A stretch of DNA of 64,000 bases, taken from the NCBI GenBank assembly GCA_964517435.1, contig CAZFEC010000005.1, positions 34,658-98,657 on the forward strand, written 5' to 3'. Shown piece after piece: positions 9,301-16,287 of the stretch. The stretch's first letter is position 1; each line of letters opens with the position of its first letter. The position numbers and the translations under genes are program-made. The notes beneath the pieces are model-generated. The model saw only the letters and a program-made list of their open reading frames with translations. It had not been told where the DNA came from and searched no databases. Source of the DNA: BS150m-G50 sp964517435 (lineage in GTDB: Bacteria; CAIWAD01; BS150m-G50).

Positions 9301-10600
9301 GCTGCTGGGCGAGTGGTCCGGCGAAACCGATTGGACGACCGCGGTGTTCGATATCCCGGCCGGCTGGCATGTCTTCACCTGGAGCTTCGAGAAGAACCAC
9401 AGCAGCTGGGGCGGCGAGGATTGCGCCTGGCTCGATGTCATCATCTTTCCCCCCTGCGGACAGGCCCTGCCGCCGACAGTACAGTTCGATCCCACCGCTA
9501 TCGAGCTGGCGGTCGACAATGGTGAAACGGCGGACGCCCAGCTGGTGATCGGCAACGGCGGTGACGAACCGCTCGAGTTCACGCTTCACTTCGGCGAGCA
9601 GACCCGCGATTTCAGCGACGACATGGAAAACGGCGAAAACGGCTGGACGCACACCGGTTCCTGGGATCCCTGGCACCTGTCGGTCCACCGCAGCCACTCC
9701 CCAGACCACGCCTGGTATGTCGGCCTGGAGGATGAATGGCACTACGACGACGACCGCTACTGTCGTCTGATAACGCCGTCGTTCCTGACGCCCAACGACG
9801 CCGAGCTGAAGTTCTGGCACTGGTGCGCGATGGAAGCGGTCGGCTACGATGCGTACGACGCCGGCCGCGTGGAGATCTCCGTCAACGGAGGCGACTGGCA
9901 GCTGATAGAACCGGTGGGAGGCTACACTTACTGCGTCGCTGAAGATGGAGACATTCCCTTCCTGCCCGGCACCCCCTGTTTCTCCGGCTTTTTCGACTGG
10001 GAGGAAGCGGTCTTCGATCTCGCTTCCTGGGCCGGCAACAACCTGCGGGTCAGTTTCCTCTTCGCGAGCGACGCCGAACTCAACTTCGAAGGCTGGTATA
10101 TCGACGACCTCTCCGTGACCAGCAGCGCCCCGGACTGGATCTCGTACCAGCCCGGCTCCGGCCGTCTGTTGCACGACGAGAATGCGACGATTTTCCTGCA
10201 GCTGGACGGTACCGCCTATTACGACACGTTGCTGACCGGCTCTCTCGTGATACACTCCAACGATCCGGACAATCCGGAGGCCTGCGTACCGATCAGTTTC
10301 GAGGTCGGACTGGAGACGGTGGAGACGCAGCTGCCGACCGCTTTTCGGCTGGATCAGAACTATCCCAATCCGTTCAATCCCGCTACCCGCATCCGCTTCT
10401 GCCTGCCCCGCAGCGACCAGGTCCGGCTGGAGGTGTTCGACCTGCAGGGCCGGTTGATGCGCTGCCTGGTCAATGAGATGTTGCCGGCGGGCGAGCAGGA
10501 GGTGGTGTTCGACGCGGCGGGACTCTCGGCGGGCGTTTACTTCTATCGCCTGGAGACCTCCGAAGAGACAGCTACCAGGAAGATGTTGTTGGTAAAATGA
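6368..10600 (+). CDS. Gingipain-like cysteine protease (peptidase C25), T9SS cargo
   Basis: 1410 residues with an N-terminal signal peptide. The C25 catalytic region spans roughly residues 200-570: YDYLIVTAAEL, FRFLLLGGDIEHIPYR, SDLYFAGLDGTW, then NHLGHCLHDY with the candidate catalytic His near 432, and FHIGYSQGCIPG with the candidate nucleophile Cys near 469, closing with ELNLFGDPALHIW. After this come several beta-sandwich modules, including two MAM/jelly-roll-like segments (FESGDFSAYGW near 900; MENGENGWTHTGSW near 1090). The last about 85 residues are a T9SS sorting domain (LDQNYPNPFNPATRI, GVYFYRLE, KMLLVK). It is expected to be exported across the outer membrane and processed by a PorU-type sortase, one of which is encoded at 28450. 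Confidence 0.88.
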   Translation: MKRLYLLTAVIWLTTNALGLEYHYDVAAPWIGPGGEVNSTGMFAAGEPGAPAVPVYPVRVLLPEGTAAHRVTITYGERVELGSYLLPPVQRSWPISQSDRAVITERDPRFWSRSIEIPAAEPAHVSTQYLAGFTVLLAEVHPIRYNPVTRQLSYYPDFTLQVETGPGDCRYAPAPDAAARVAGLVDNPETLAAYSSRDTRTEPYDYLIVTAAELETEFQVLADWRNGLGMRTQIRLIETILPEWDGVDDAEKLRNFLTAEYQEAGFRFLLLGGDIEHIPYRELFCDTGYQSDDLTSDLYFAGLDGTWNNDGDLRWGEQGEEDWLQELAVGRASVSTTAEAANFINKQIGYQQAPVIADLTDYLMVGEQLDANPTWGGTCKDQILFGSNAHGIETAGLPFDLNTGTLYDRTYFWPVSQLFNQLGNGINVTNHLGHCLHDYLMKFHNADVTTDNLTADGVAHTFHIGYSQGCIPGAFEYDDCIVELVTNLPTGYAAFIANSRYGWYQPSGTGGSSQLFDREFFDAMFGEDIGCIGIALRDSKEDLVAQSINNGYMRWVYYELNLFGDPALHIWSRQPQELAAVYEDVITLGTTELPVQVTADAQPVAGLLAAVVQDGVYCGAAYTDAEGAALITFDPPLLIHGDYELVISGWNCLPTSFPLTVAPPDGPFLALTGFEIADPTGNGNQLPEAGEELELTITLTNVGSETATNVNALLSCESEYIEVSLAAVTLADLEPGVEAAADLPFELSIAINAPDLTETECGLTMWCDDGAWTTTIPLTLHAAVPEITALVVADGEDGVLAPGETAWIEISLANFGSGEADDLAALLVTEDPGITIDVAADSLQSLPPGSEEILSFLVTADAGIEPGTGALLTLQLTAFPGLAAELPFGLVVGERREGFESGDFSAYGWTSSGDAYWSVVEENPAEGDYCARSGAIANNQSTHLVLEQFVPVPGVISFQFRVSSQQEADYLRFRLNGELLGEWSGETDWTTAVFDIPAGWHVFTWSFEKNHSSWGGEDCAWLDVIIFPPCGQALPPTVQFDPTAIELAVDNGETADAQLVIGNGGDEPLEFTLHFGEQTRDFSDDMENGENGWTHTGSWDPWHLSVHRSHSPDHAWYVGLEDEWHYDDDRYCRLITPSFLTPNDAELKFWHWCAMEAVGYDAYDAGRVEISVNGGDWQLIEPVGGYTYCVAEDGDIPFLPGTPCFSGFFDWEEAVFDLASWAGNNLRVSFLFASDAELNFEGWYIDDLSVTSSAPDWISYQPGSGRLLHDENATIFLQLDGTAYYDTLLTGSLVIHSNDPDNPEACVPISFEVGLETVETQLPTAFRLDQNYPNPFNPATRIRFCLPRSDQVRLEVFDLQGRLMRCLVNEMLPAGEQEVVFDAAGLSAGVYFYRLETSEETATRKMLLVK

Positions 10601-10611
10601 TGGCCTAACCG

Positions 10612-11340
10612 GTGACGCAATCCGTCCGTGCGCGATCGCAGACTACCGTCGCCCCGCCCGCGAAAAACGGCTTCTCCACCCTCGGCGAGAAGCCGCTGCA
10701 CGCCCAGCTCAAGGAATGGTACGCCCGTCCCGGCGACAGGCTGGAGGAGCCGGTCGACGACTTCATCGTCGACATCTACCGCGACGGCCACTGCCTGGAA
10801 ATCCAGACCGCCAACTTCAGCGCCATCCGCCGCAAGTTGTGGTGGCTGGTGGAGACGCATCCGGTGCGGTTGATCCACCCGATTCCGCTCGAGAAGCAGA
10901 TCGTACGCCTGGATGGCGACGGCGTCACCGAACTGGGTCGCCGCCGGTCGCCCAAACGGAGAGGGCTGCTGAACCTCTGCGAACAGCTCATTTATCTGCC
11001 CACCCTCCTCGCCGAACCCAACTTCTCGCTGGAAGTGCTGTTGATAAAAGAAGAGGAACGGCGCATCCACCGGCCGGACCGGAACTGGCGCCGCAAGGGC
11101 TGGGCCGTGGTCGAACGGCGTTTGCTGGAAGTGATTGAGAGTCGGCTGTTCGAGGAGCCGGCCGATCTACTGGCGCTGTTGCCGCGACGGTTGCCGCCGG
11201 AATTCACCACGGCCGATATCGCCGAACTGCTGCCGGCGCCGCGGCGCCAGGCGCAACAGCTGGTCTACTGCCTGCGCGCGCTGGAACTGATCCGGATCAC
11301 CGGCAAGCGCAGCCGGTCGCTGCTGTACGAAGAAGTCTGA
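10612..11340 (+). CDS. Conserved protein of unknown function, possible PD-(D/E)XK nuclease fold
   Basis: 242 residues, GTG start 12 bases after the gingipain-like gene and with no obvious ribosome binding site, so it may be translationally coupled. The region EKPLHAQLKEWYARPGD, then DFIVDIYRDGHCLEIQT and FSAIRRKLWWLVETHPVRL, is the recognisable part of a widespread uncharacterised bacterial family. The Asp-x(n)-Glu-x-Gln spacing followed by a helix with Lys resembles PD-(D/E)XK nuclease cores, but that is inference from the motif. A basic middle segment (GRRRSPKRRGLL) and a C-terminal helix-turn-helix-like end (FTTADIAELL, RRQAQQLVYCLRAL) fit a nucleic-acid-related role. I do not recognise a specific function. 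Confidence 0.7.
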   Translation: MTQSVRARSQTTVAPPAKNGFSTLGEKPLHAQLKEWYARPGDRLEEPVDDFIVDIYRDGHCLEIQTANFSAIRRKLWWLVETHPVRLIHPIPLEKQIVRLDGDGVTELGRRRSPKRRGLLNLCEQLIYLPTLLAEPNFSLEVLLIKEEERRIHRPDRNWRRKGWAVVERRLLEVIESRLFEEPADLLALLPRRLPPEFTTADIAELLPAPRRQAQQLVYCLRALELIRITGKRSRSLLYEEV

Positions 11341-11437
11341 ACCGCGCCCGGTACAAGGCAGCGTTTGCAACTCCCTGCCTCACCGCCTATATTATCGTTA
11401 TCGCTGTCGATTTCCACTCATCAACGCCGGAGGAGAG

Positions 11438-11734
11438 ATGCAGACCTACATCCTGATGACCAAACTGGCCCCTGAAGTCGCTCAGCAGGTCAAGGACCGC
11501 TCCAAGCTGGGCCGCGCCTGGCTGGACCAGGTGAAGGCGAAATGCCCGGAAGTCAAGTTCATCGCCCACTACGCCCTACTGGGACCCTACGATTTTCTCG
11601 ATATCTACGAAGCGCCGGATGAGGAAGTCGCGGCCAAGGTTTCACTGATCAGCCAGCAGAACGGCGCCGCCCAGGCGGAGAGCTGGACTGCGATCGGCTA
11701 CAAACGCTTCCTCGACCTGACCACCGAAATCTAG
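11438..11734 (+). CDS. GYD domain protein
   Basis: 98 residues with a strong ribosome binding site (GGAGGAGAG) directly before ATG 11438. The sequence TYILMTKLAPEVAQQV, LGPYDFLDIYEAPDEE and the small ferredoxin-like fold length match the GYD family, named for the Gly-Tyr-Asp seen here as GPYD. The function of the family is not established. It is followed 32 bases later by the carbonic-anhydrase-like gene in the same direction. Confidence 0.8.
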   Translation: MQTYILMTKLAPEVAQQVKDRSKLGRAWLDQVKAKCPEVKFIAHYALLGPYDFLDIYEAPDEEVAAKVSLISQQNGAAQAESWTAIGYKRFLDLTTEI

Positions 11735-11766
11735 CGGTACCGCCACCCCAGCCACGGGAGTTTCCT

Positions 11767-12195
11767 TTGAGTTTCTGTACGGTCATCAACTGTATGGACG
11801 GACGCGTCCAGCTGCCCGTGATACATTTCCTGCAAGAGCGCTTTCAAGTCCAGTATGTCGACAACATCACCGAGCCGGGTCCCGTCAAGTTGCTGGCGGA
11901 GGCCGCTGACAGCGATACGCTCGCCTCGGTCCGACGCCGGGTGGAGATCTCGTTGACCAGGCACGGTTCCGTCGGCCTGGCTGTCGTGGCGCATCACGAT
12001 TGCACCCGCAACCCGCTGCCGCGCGCAGAGCAGCTGCTGCAGCTGGAACGGGCGATCGCCTTCGCCCGCGAACTCTGGCCGGAAGTGCCTGTCATCGGAC
12101 TCTGGGTGGACGCGGAATGGCGGGTTAGCGAGGTCTACTCGGATACGCGGGTACCGGAATGTGATACGTCGTCCGACTTGAACCGTACTGCCTAG
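11767..12195 (+). CDS. Small beta-carbonic-anhydrase-like protein
   Basis: 142 residues, TTG start at 11767 with CGGGAG a few bases upstream. It retains the zinc-site pattern of beta-class carbonic anhydrases: INCMDGRV supplies Cys-x-Asp-x-Arg and VAHHDC supplies His-x-x-Cys. True beta-enzymes are about 200 residues, so this is a minimal form. It would bind zinc and could hydrate CO2, but the missing segments and altered surroundings of the site leave activity open. Octamer GTGATACA occurs at 11818 inside the gene, read as Val-Ile-His. Confidence 0.65.
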   Translation: MSFCTVINCMDGRVQLPVIHFLQERFQVQYVDNITEPGPVKLLAEAADSDTLASVRRRVEISLTRHGSVGLAVVAHHDCTRNPLPRAEQLLQLERAIAFARELWPEVPVIGLWVDAEWRVSEVYSDTRVPECDTSSDLNRTA

Positions 12196-12220
12196 AGAGG
12201 CGCTATTGCCGCTTTTTTTT
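12196..12220 (+). terminator. Weak hairpin plus U8 tract, abutting a TGTATCAC word
   Basis: After the stop codon, a small GGC/GCC stem (12199-12210) is followed by eight T residues ending at 12220. The last T is also the first base of the dispersed word TGTATCAC (12220-12227). The T-run suggests an intrinsic terminator for the carbonic-anhydrase-like gene although the stem is short. Confidence 0.45.
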
Positions 12221-12228
12221 GTATCACA

Positions 12229-13203
12229 TCATTCGTTTCGCAGCCGCTCCAATCCCGCCAAAAGCGGCGGAAAAATCGCGAGTTCCGCGAGCGACGTTCC
12301 CCAGTTGGTAAAGAGGTGCCCCAGGCAGGCGTCGCCGCCGTGGTGCCGGCTGTAGTCGATCAGGGCCAGGGTAGCTTCGGCTTTCTCCCAGCTTACCGGC
12401 AGTACCCGGAAACCGGCTTCGGCGAACAGCGGTACGGATGGGTAAGCTTCCATCAGATCATAGTGCCAGTCGCAGATGATGATGTCTCGCGGCAGCTGCT
12501 CCAGCGCGGCCGCAGTGCCGGTGTAGTCTGACTCCCACTCGTCGTAGGGAAAGCGGTTGCCATCGATCAAACGGTCGCCCCACATCAGCATCTCCACCTG
12601 CTGCTCACCCGTCAAGAACTCATGCAACCTGCGCACAACCCCGGCGAACAGTTGCGCTGGATCCCCGCCGCGCGTCGTGGGCGACTGCTCGCACCCCAGC
12701 AGGAAGACCTCATCCATCCCCACGTGGAATGACTTCGCTGCAAAAGCCTCAATCAGCTCCCGCAGCAGCGGCAGGACGATTTCGTACACCGCCGGATTGA
12801 GCGGATCCCATTCCCGGCAGTAGATACCCTCATTACCGGGAAAAGCGCCGGGAGCGATGTCCAATTCCGGATAGACGGTGAGCAGGGGATCGGTGTGTTC
12901 CTTCCAGGATTGATGACCGAGACACTGAAACTGTGGAATCAATTCAATGCCGTGCTGCCGGCACTGTGCCGCCATCTGCCCGGCCGCCGCGGCCGTGATG
13001 GGGTCATTTCCCTGAACCAGTTCGGGATGGGAGCGATAGGCGAAGCCGTGGTTCACCTCCATGATGATCCGGTTCACGCCCAGGCAGGCCAGTTGCGGTA
13101 CTTGAGCCATGACGGTAGCGAGTGAAGCGGCATCGCCGCAGCGGAAATGCACCGCGCGCCAGTCACCGATCGTTCCTGTATCACGTTTCTGTATCTCCAT
13201 CAT
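12229..13203 (-). CDS. Glycoside hydrolase family 20-type beta-N-acetylhexosaminidase
   Basis: 324 residues, no signal peptide, so probably cytoplasmic. The TIM-barrel signatures of GH20 are visible: GVNRIIMEVNHGF, GIELIPQFQCLGHQ, and FHVGMDEV, the catalytic Asp-Glu pair near residue 168. GGGGAGAG precedes two adjacent ATG codons (13203 and 13200); either could be used. GH20 enzymes release terminal GlcNAc or GalNAc and can take part in cell-wall or glycan recycling, which would suit the AmgK-type recycling kinase 9 kb away. It is convergent with the carbonic-anhydrase-like gene and divergent from the Lrp regulator. Confidence 0.8.
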   Translation of the reverse strand: MMEIQKRDTGTIGDWRAVHFRCGDAASLATVMAQVPQLACLGVNRIIMEVNHGFAYRSHPELVQGNDPITAAAAGQMAAQCRQHGIELIPQFQCLGHQSWKEHTDPLLTVYPELDIAPGAFPGNEGIYCREWDPLNPAVYEIVLPLLRELIEAFAAKSFHVGMDEVFLLGCEQSPTTRGGDPAQLFAGVVRRLHEFLTGEQQVEMLMWGDRLIDGNRFPYDEWESDYTGTAAALEQLPRDIIICDWHYDLMEAYPSVPLFAEAGFRVLPVSWEKAEATLALIDYSRHHGGDACLGHLFTNWGTSLAELAIFPPLLAGLERLRNE

Positions 13204-13315
13204 CTCTCCCCGGAATCACTCTCAGCTTGACTATCATGGAACGGAATATTATAATGCAAAGTCTCGATATGACAGAATAATAGCATAGAATCAAGCGCGG
13301 TAGTGGAATAATATA
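13204..13315. promoter_or_regulatory. Divergent AT-rich promoter region between GH20 and Lrp-type regulator
   Basis: This 112-base spacer is markedly AT-rich for the window and contains two related words, GGAATATTATAATG near 13241 and GGAATAATATAATG near 13305. They resemble repeated regulator half-sites or -10 elements. The second overlaps the ATG of the Lrp-type gene, so autoregulation by that protein is a reasonable guess. Confidence 0.4.
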
Positions 13316-13795
13316 ATGAAATTGGATGAGATAGACAGACAAATCCTCGAGATACTCCAGCAGGACGGCCGCATCACCAACAGCGAGCTGTCGCGCCGTG
13401 TCGGTATCTCGCCGCCGCCGACTCTGGAGCGGGTGCGCAAACTGGAACGCAACGGAGTGATACGTCGCTACGTGGCCCTGGTGGAGCCGCACGCCGTCGG
13501 TATCGAGACCTTCACCTTCGTCGCCGTAACCCTGACCCGTCACGGCCGCGACGCGGTGACCGCCTTCCTGGAGGCGGTGCAGGAACATCCGGAGATCCTC
13601 GAAACCCACCACATCACCGGTGACGCCGATTTTCTGCTCAAGATAGCCGTACGCAACTTTCCCACCTATGAGAATTTCGTGCTGCAGACCCTCACCGATC
13701 TGCCCTTCGTGCAGAATCTCAAAACCATGGTGGTACTCTCTACGACAAAAAGTGAAACCGTATTGCCAATAAGCAATGAGGAAGATGATGAATAA
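13316..13795 (+). CDS. Lrp/AsnC family transcriptional regulator
   Basis: 159 residues. N-terminal helix-turn-helix (LDEIDRQILEILQQDGR, NSELSRRVGISPP) and C-terminal RAM/ACT-like ligand domain with VTGD-type turn (ETHHITGDADFLLKI), the standard Lrp/AsnC layout and length. Such proteins sense amino acids and control amino-acid metabolism. The gene overlaps the start of the PLP-enzyme gene and heads the hom-aldehyde dehydrogenase run, so these are its likely targets. No strong ribosome binding site precedes the ATG. Confidence 0.92.
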   Translation: MKLDEIDRQILEILQQDGRITNSELSRRVGISPPPTLERVRKLERNGVIRRYVALVEPHAVGIETFTFVAVTLTRHGRDAVTAFLEAVQEHPEILETHHITGDADFLLKIAVRNFPTYENFVLQTLTDLPFVQNLKTMVVLSTTKSETVLPISNEEDDE

Positions 13796-15182
13796 CCCGA
13801 CTGATCCTTTCCAGGGAGACCTTAACTACTGGATCGAGGAAGGCCAACGCATGCTGGCCGAACGCCAGGCGCGCATCGAACGGGCGCACCGCTGGAAGTT
13901 CGATACGATCGCGGTTCACGGTCTCTATGACGCGAAGGAAGCGCTGGCCAAGAACAACGGCTCAATCATGGAGCCGACCTACCTGAGCACCGCCCAGGTG
14001 TATCACAACAGCGCCGAGATGGAAGCGGGACTGGCGTACCTGATGCCCAACTGGTGCTATTCCCGCATCGCCAATCCCTCCAACTACTTCCTGGAGGAGA
14101 CGACCGCACTGCTGGAGTCGTATGGTACCGGACTGGAGGCAACCTGCGTGGCGACCGGCAGCGGCATGAGCGCCATCCGCACCGCCACCGATCCGTTCCT
14201 CGTTCCAGACCCTGCGCTGCCGCCGATGAACATCGTCACCTCAGCCAAAGTCTACGGCGGCACCTTCCAGCAGTTTTCGGTGCGGCGGGGCGAAGAGCAG
14301 GGCGTCGAGATCCGCTGGGTGCGCGACAACACCGACCTCGCGGAATGGAAAAGCAAGATCGACGAGGGCACCCGCTTCGTCTACGGTGAGTTTCCCTCCA
14401 ATCCCTCGGTGGCGATCTTCGACATCGAGGAGGTGGCTAAACTGGCGCATGCCTTCGAGATACCGCTGCTCGTTGACTCCACCTGCGCCTCGCCCGTCCT
14501 GACCCGGCCGCTGCAGTGGGGCGCCGATATCGTGATACAATCCGCCTCCAAGGTTTTCAGCACCAACGGCACCACCATCGCCGGTCTGTTGACTGCCCGC
14601 AAGAACATCGTCAGCAAACTCGGATGCGATGAGATGAAGGCAGACTTCGCTACCTGGGCCAAGCTGTGGCCTTACCGCGACAACGGTCCAGCGCTGCATC
14701 CGATGGGCGCCATCCTGACCCTGAACGATATGCGCACACTGCGTTCCCGCATGGCGCAGATGAGCCGTACCGCCATGGAGGTGTCCAGCTGGCTGGAGCA
14801 GCACCCTAAGGTCGAGCAGGCGCATTTCCCCGGCTTGACCAGCTATGCCGCGCACGATCTCGCCCGCAAGTACATGACCCTGGTCGACAGCGACGAGCAC
14901 CTCTACGGCTACATGCTGGCGATCGACATCGCGGAGCGCAGCCCGGAGGAAAGCACCAACGCCCGCAAGTTCTACGACGCGCTGGAGATGATCTACCGGG
15001 CTACCGACCTGGGGCGCATCAAAACCGTCGCCACCCTGAACGCCATCTCCACGCACCAGCAGCAGGGGGAACTGGGACGCGAACTGGCCTCCATCAAGCC
15101 GAGCACCTGCCGCATCGCGGTCGGCATGGAAGACCCGGTCGACATCATCGCCGATCTGGAACGAGCGCTGGACGCCATCTAG
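13776..15182 (+). CDS. Cys/Met metabolism PLP-dependent enzyme (gamma-lyase/synthase or O-acetylhomoserine sulfhydrylase type)
   Basis: 468 residues, fold-type I PLP enzyme of the trans-sulfuration family. QSASKVFSTNGTTIAG carries the Schiff-base lysine; YSRIANPSNYFLEE, ATGSGMSAI and LLVDSTCASPVLTRPL are family signatures. It has an N-terminal extension of about 40 residues rich in charged helices and is longer than typical gamma-lyases (about 400). Three in-frame ATG codons (13776, 13785, 13788) are possible; GAGGAAG at 13778-13784 favours 13788, which would shorten it by four residues. It overlaps the regulator gene. Methionine gamma-lyase activity would give 2-oxobutyrate, a substrate type for the IorAB/ACD genes nearby, but sulfhydrylase activity is equally compatible. 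Confidence 0.85.
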   Translation: MRKMMNNPTDPFQGDLNYWIEEGQRMLAERQARIERAHRWKFDTIAVHGLYDAKEALAKNNGSIMEPTYLSTAQVYHNSAEMEAGLAYLMPNWCYSRIANPSNYFLEETTALLESYGTGLEATCVATGSGMSAIRTATDPFLVPDPALPPMNIVTSAKVYGGTFQQFSVRRGEEQGVEIRWVRDNTDLAEWKSKIDEGTRFVYGEFPSNPSVAIFDIEEVAKLAHAFEIPLLVDSTCASPVLTRPLQWGADIVIQSASKVFSTNGTTIAGLLTARKNIVSKLGCDEMKADFATWAKLWPYRDNGPALHPMGAILTLNDMRTLRSRMAQMSRTAMEVSSWLEQHPKVEQAHFPGLTSYAAHDLARKYMTLVDSDEHLYGYMLAIDIAERSPEESTNARKFYDALEMIYRATDLGRIKTVATLNAISTHQQQGELGRELASIKPSTCRIAVGMEDPVDIIADLERALDAI

Positions 15183-15231
15183 CGATGGTCGCCATCTGAA
15201 CGACATCAACCCATCAACTATAGAGGATAAC

Positions 15232-16287
15232 ATGACACATAAAATCGCATTGATCGGTTTCGGTACCGTCGGGCAGGGGCTCTGCGAGATCCTGCTCGAT
15301 AAACAGGACTTCCTGAAGGAAACCTACGGCTTCGACTGGAAGGTAGTGGCCATCTCCGACCCGCAGAAGGGTTCACTCTACTGTCCGGACGGCCTGCCGG
15401 TTGCCAAGCTGCTGGAGCTGGCCAAAGCGGGACGCTCGATTGAGGAGGGCGCCTGCACCTGTGAAGGTAATGCCTGCGAAAAAGGCTGGGACGCCTTGAA
15501 AACCATTCGTGAGACAAATGCCGACACCGTCTGTGAACTGGCCTTTACCGATCTGAAAACCGCTGAGCCGGCTACCAGTCACTGCCGGGCGGCTTTCGAG
15601 AACGGCAAACACCTGGTGACCAGCAACAAGGGGCCGGCGGCGCTCAATTATCGCGAACTGAATGAGCTGGCGCGGCAGCACGGCGTTGAATTCCTGATCG
15701 AAGGTACGGTGATGTCCGGTACGCCGGTGCTCAACCTGGCCGACGGGCCGCTGGCCGGGAACAGCATTACCGCCATCCGCGGCATCCTCAACGGCACCAC
15801 CAATTACATGCTGACCGCCATGGAAGCGGGCGCCAGCTACGACGACATTCTCAAGCAGGCGCAGGAGCTGGGTTACGCGGAAGCCGATCCCACCGCGGAT
15901 GTAGGCGGTTTCGACGCCCTGGCCAAGGTCACGATCCTGGCCAACGTGGTGATGGGCGAGAACCTCACGCCGGACCAGATTCCCTGCGAAGGTATCACGG
16001 GATTGACCGTGGAGGACATGGAAGCGGCCAGGCAGGCGGACAAGCACTGGAAACTGATCGGCGAAATCCGCCGTACCGAGAGCGGCGTCGAAGCCTCCGT
16101 CAAACCAATGCAGATCGAGAGTTCCCACCCGCTGGCCGGTGTCACCGGGGCTAACAACGCGATCACTTTCACCACCGATCTGATGGGAGACGTCACCGTG
16201 GTGGGTGCCGGCGCCGGCCGCATCGAAACCGGTTTCTCGATTCTGACCGACATTCTGTCTATACACGAAAAGGGGGGATTGAAATGA
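15232..16287 (+). CDS. hom: Homoserine dehydrogenase
   Basis: 351 residues, preceded by GAGG a few bases before ATG 15232. The N-terminal Rossmann motif is IALIGFGTVGQG; substrate-domain signatures are VTSNKGP, GTVMSGTPV, GILNGTTNYMLT and EADPTADVGGFDALAKV. There is no C-terminal ACT domain, so it should not show the usual threonine feedback control. It interconverts L-homoserine and L-aspartate 4-semialdehyde with NAD(P). A Cys-rich insertion (GACTCEGNACEKGW, about residues 63-77) is unusual. The gene overlaps the aldehyde dehydrogenase gene by four bases (ATGA), implying coupled translation. Confidence 0.9.
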   Translation: MTHKIALIGFGTVGQGLCEILLDKQDFLKETYGFDWKVVAISDPQKGSLYCPDGLPVAKLLELAKAGRSIEEGACTCEGNACEKGWDALKTIRETNADTVCELAFTDLKTAEPATSHCRAAFENGKHLVTSNKGPAALNYRELNELARQHGVEFLIEGTVMSGTPVLNLADGPLAGNSITAIRGILNGTTNYMLTAMEAGASYDDILKQAQELGYAEADPTADVGGFDALAKVTILANVVMGENLTPDQIPCEGITGLTVEDMEAARQADKHWKLIGEIRRTESGVEASVKPMQIESSHPLAGVTGANNAITFTTDLMGDVTVVGAGAGRIETGFSILTDILSIHEKGGLK

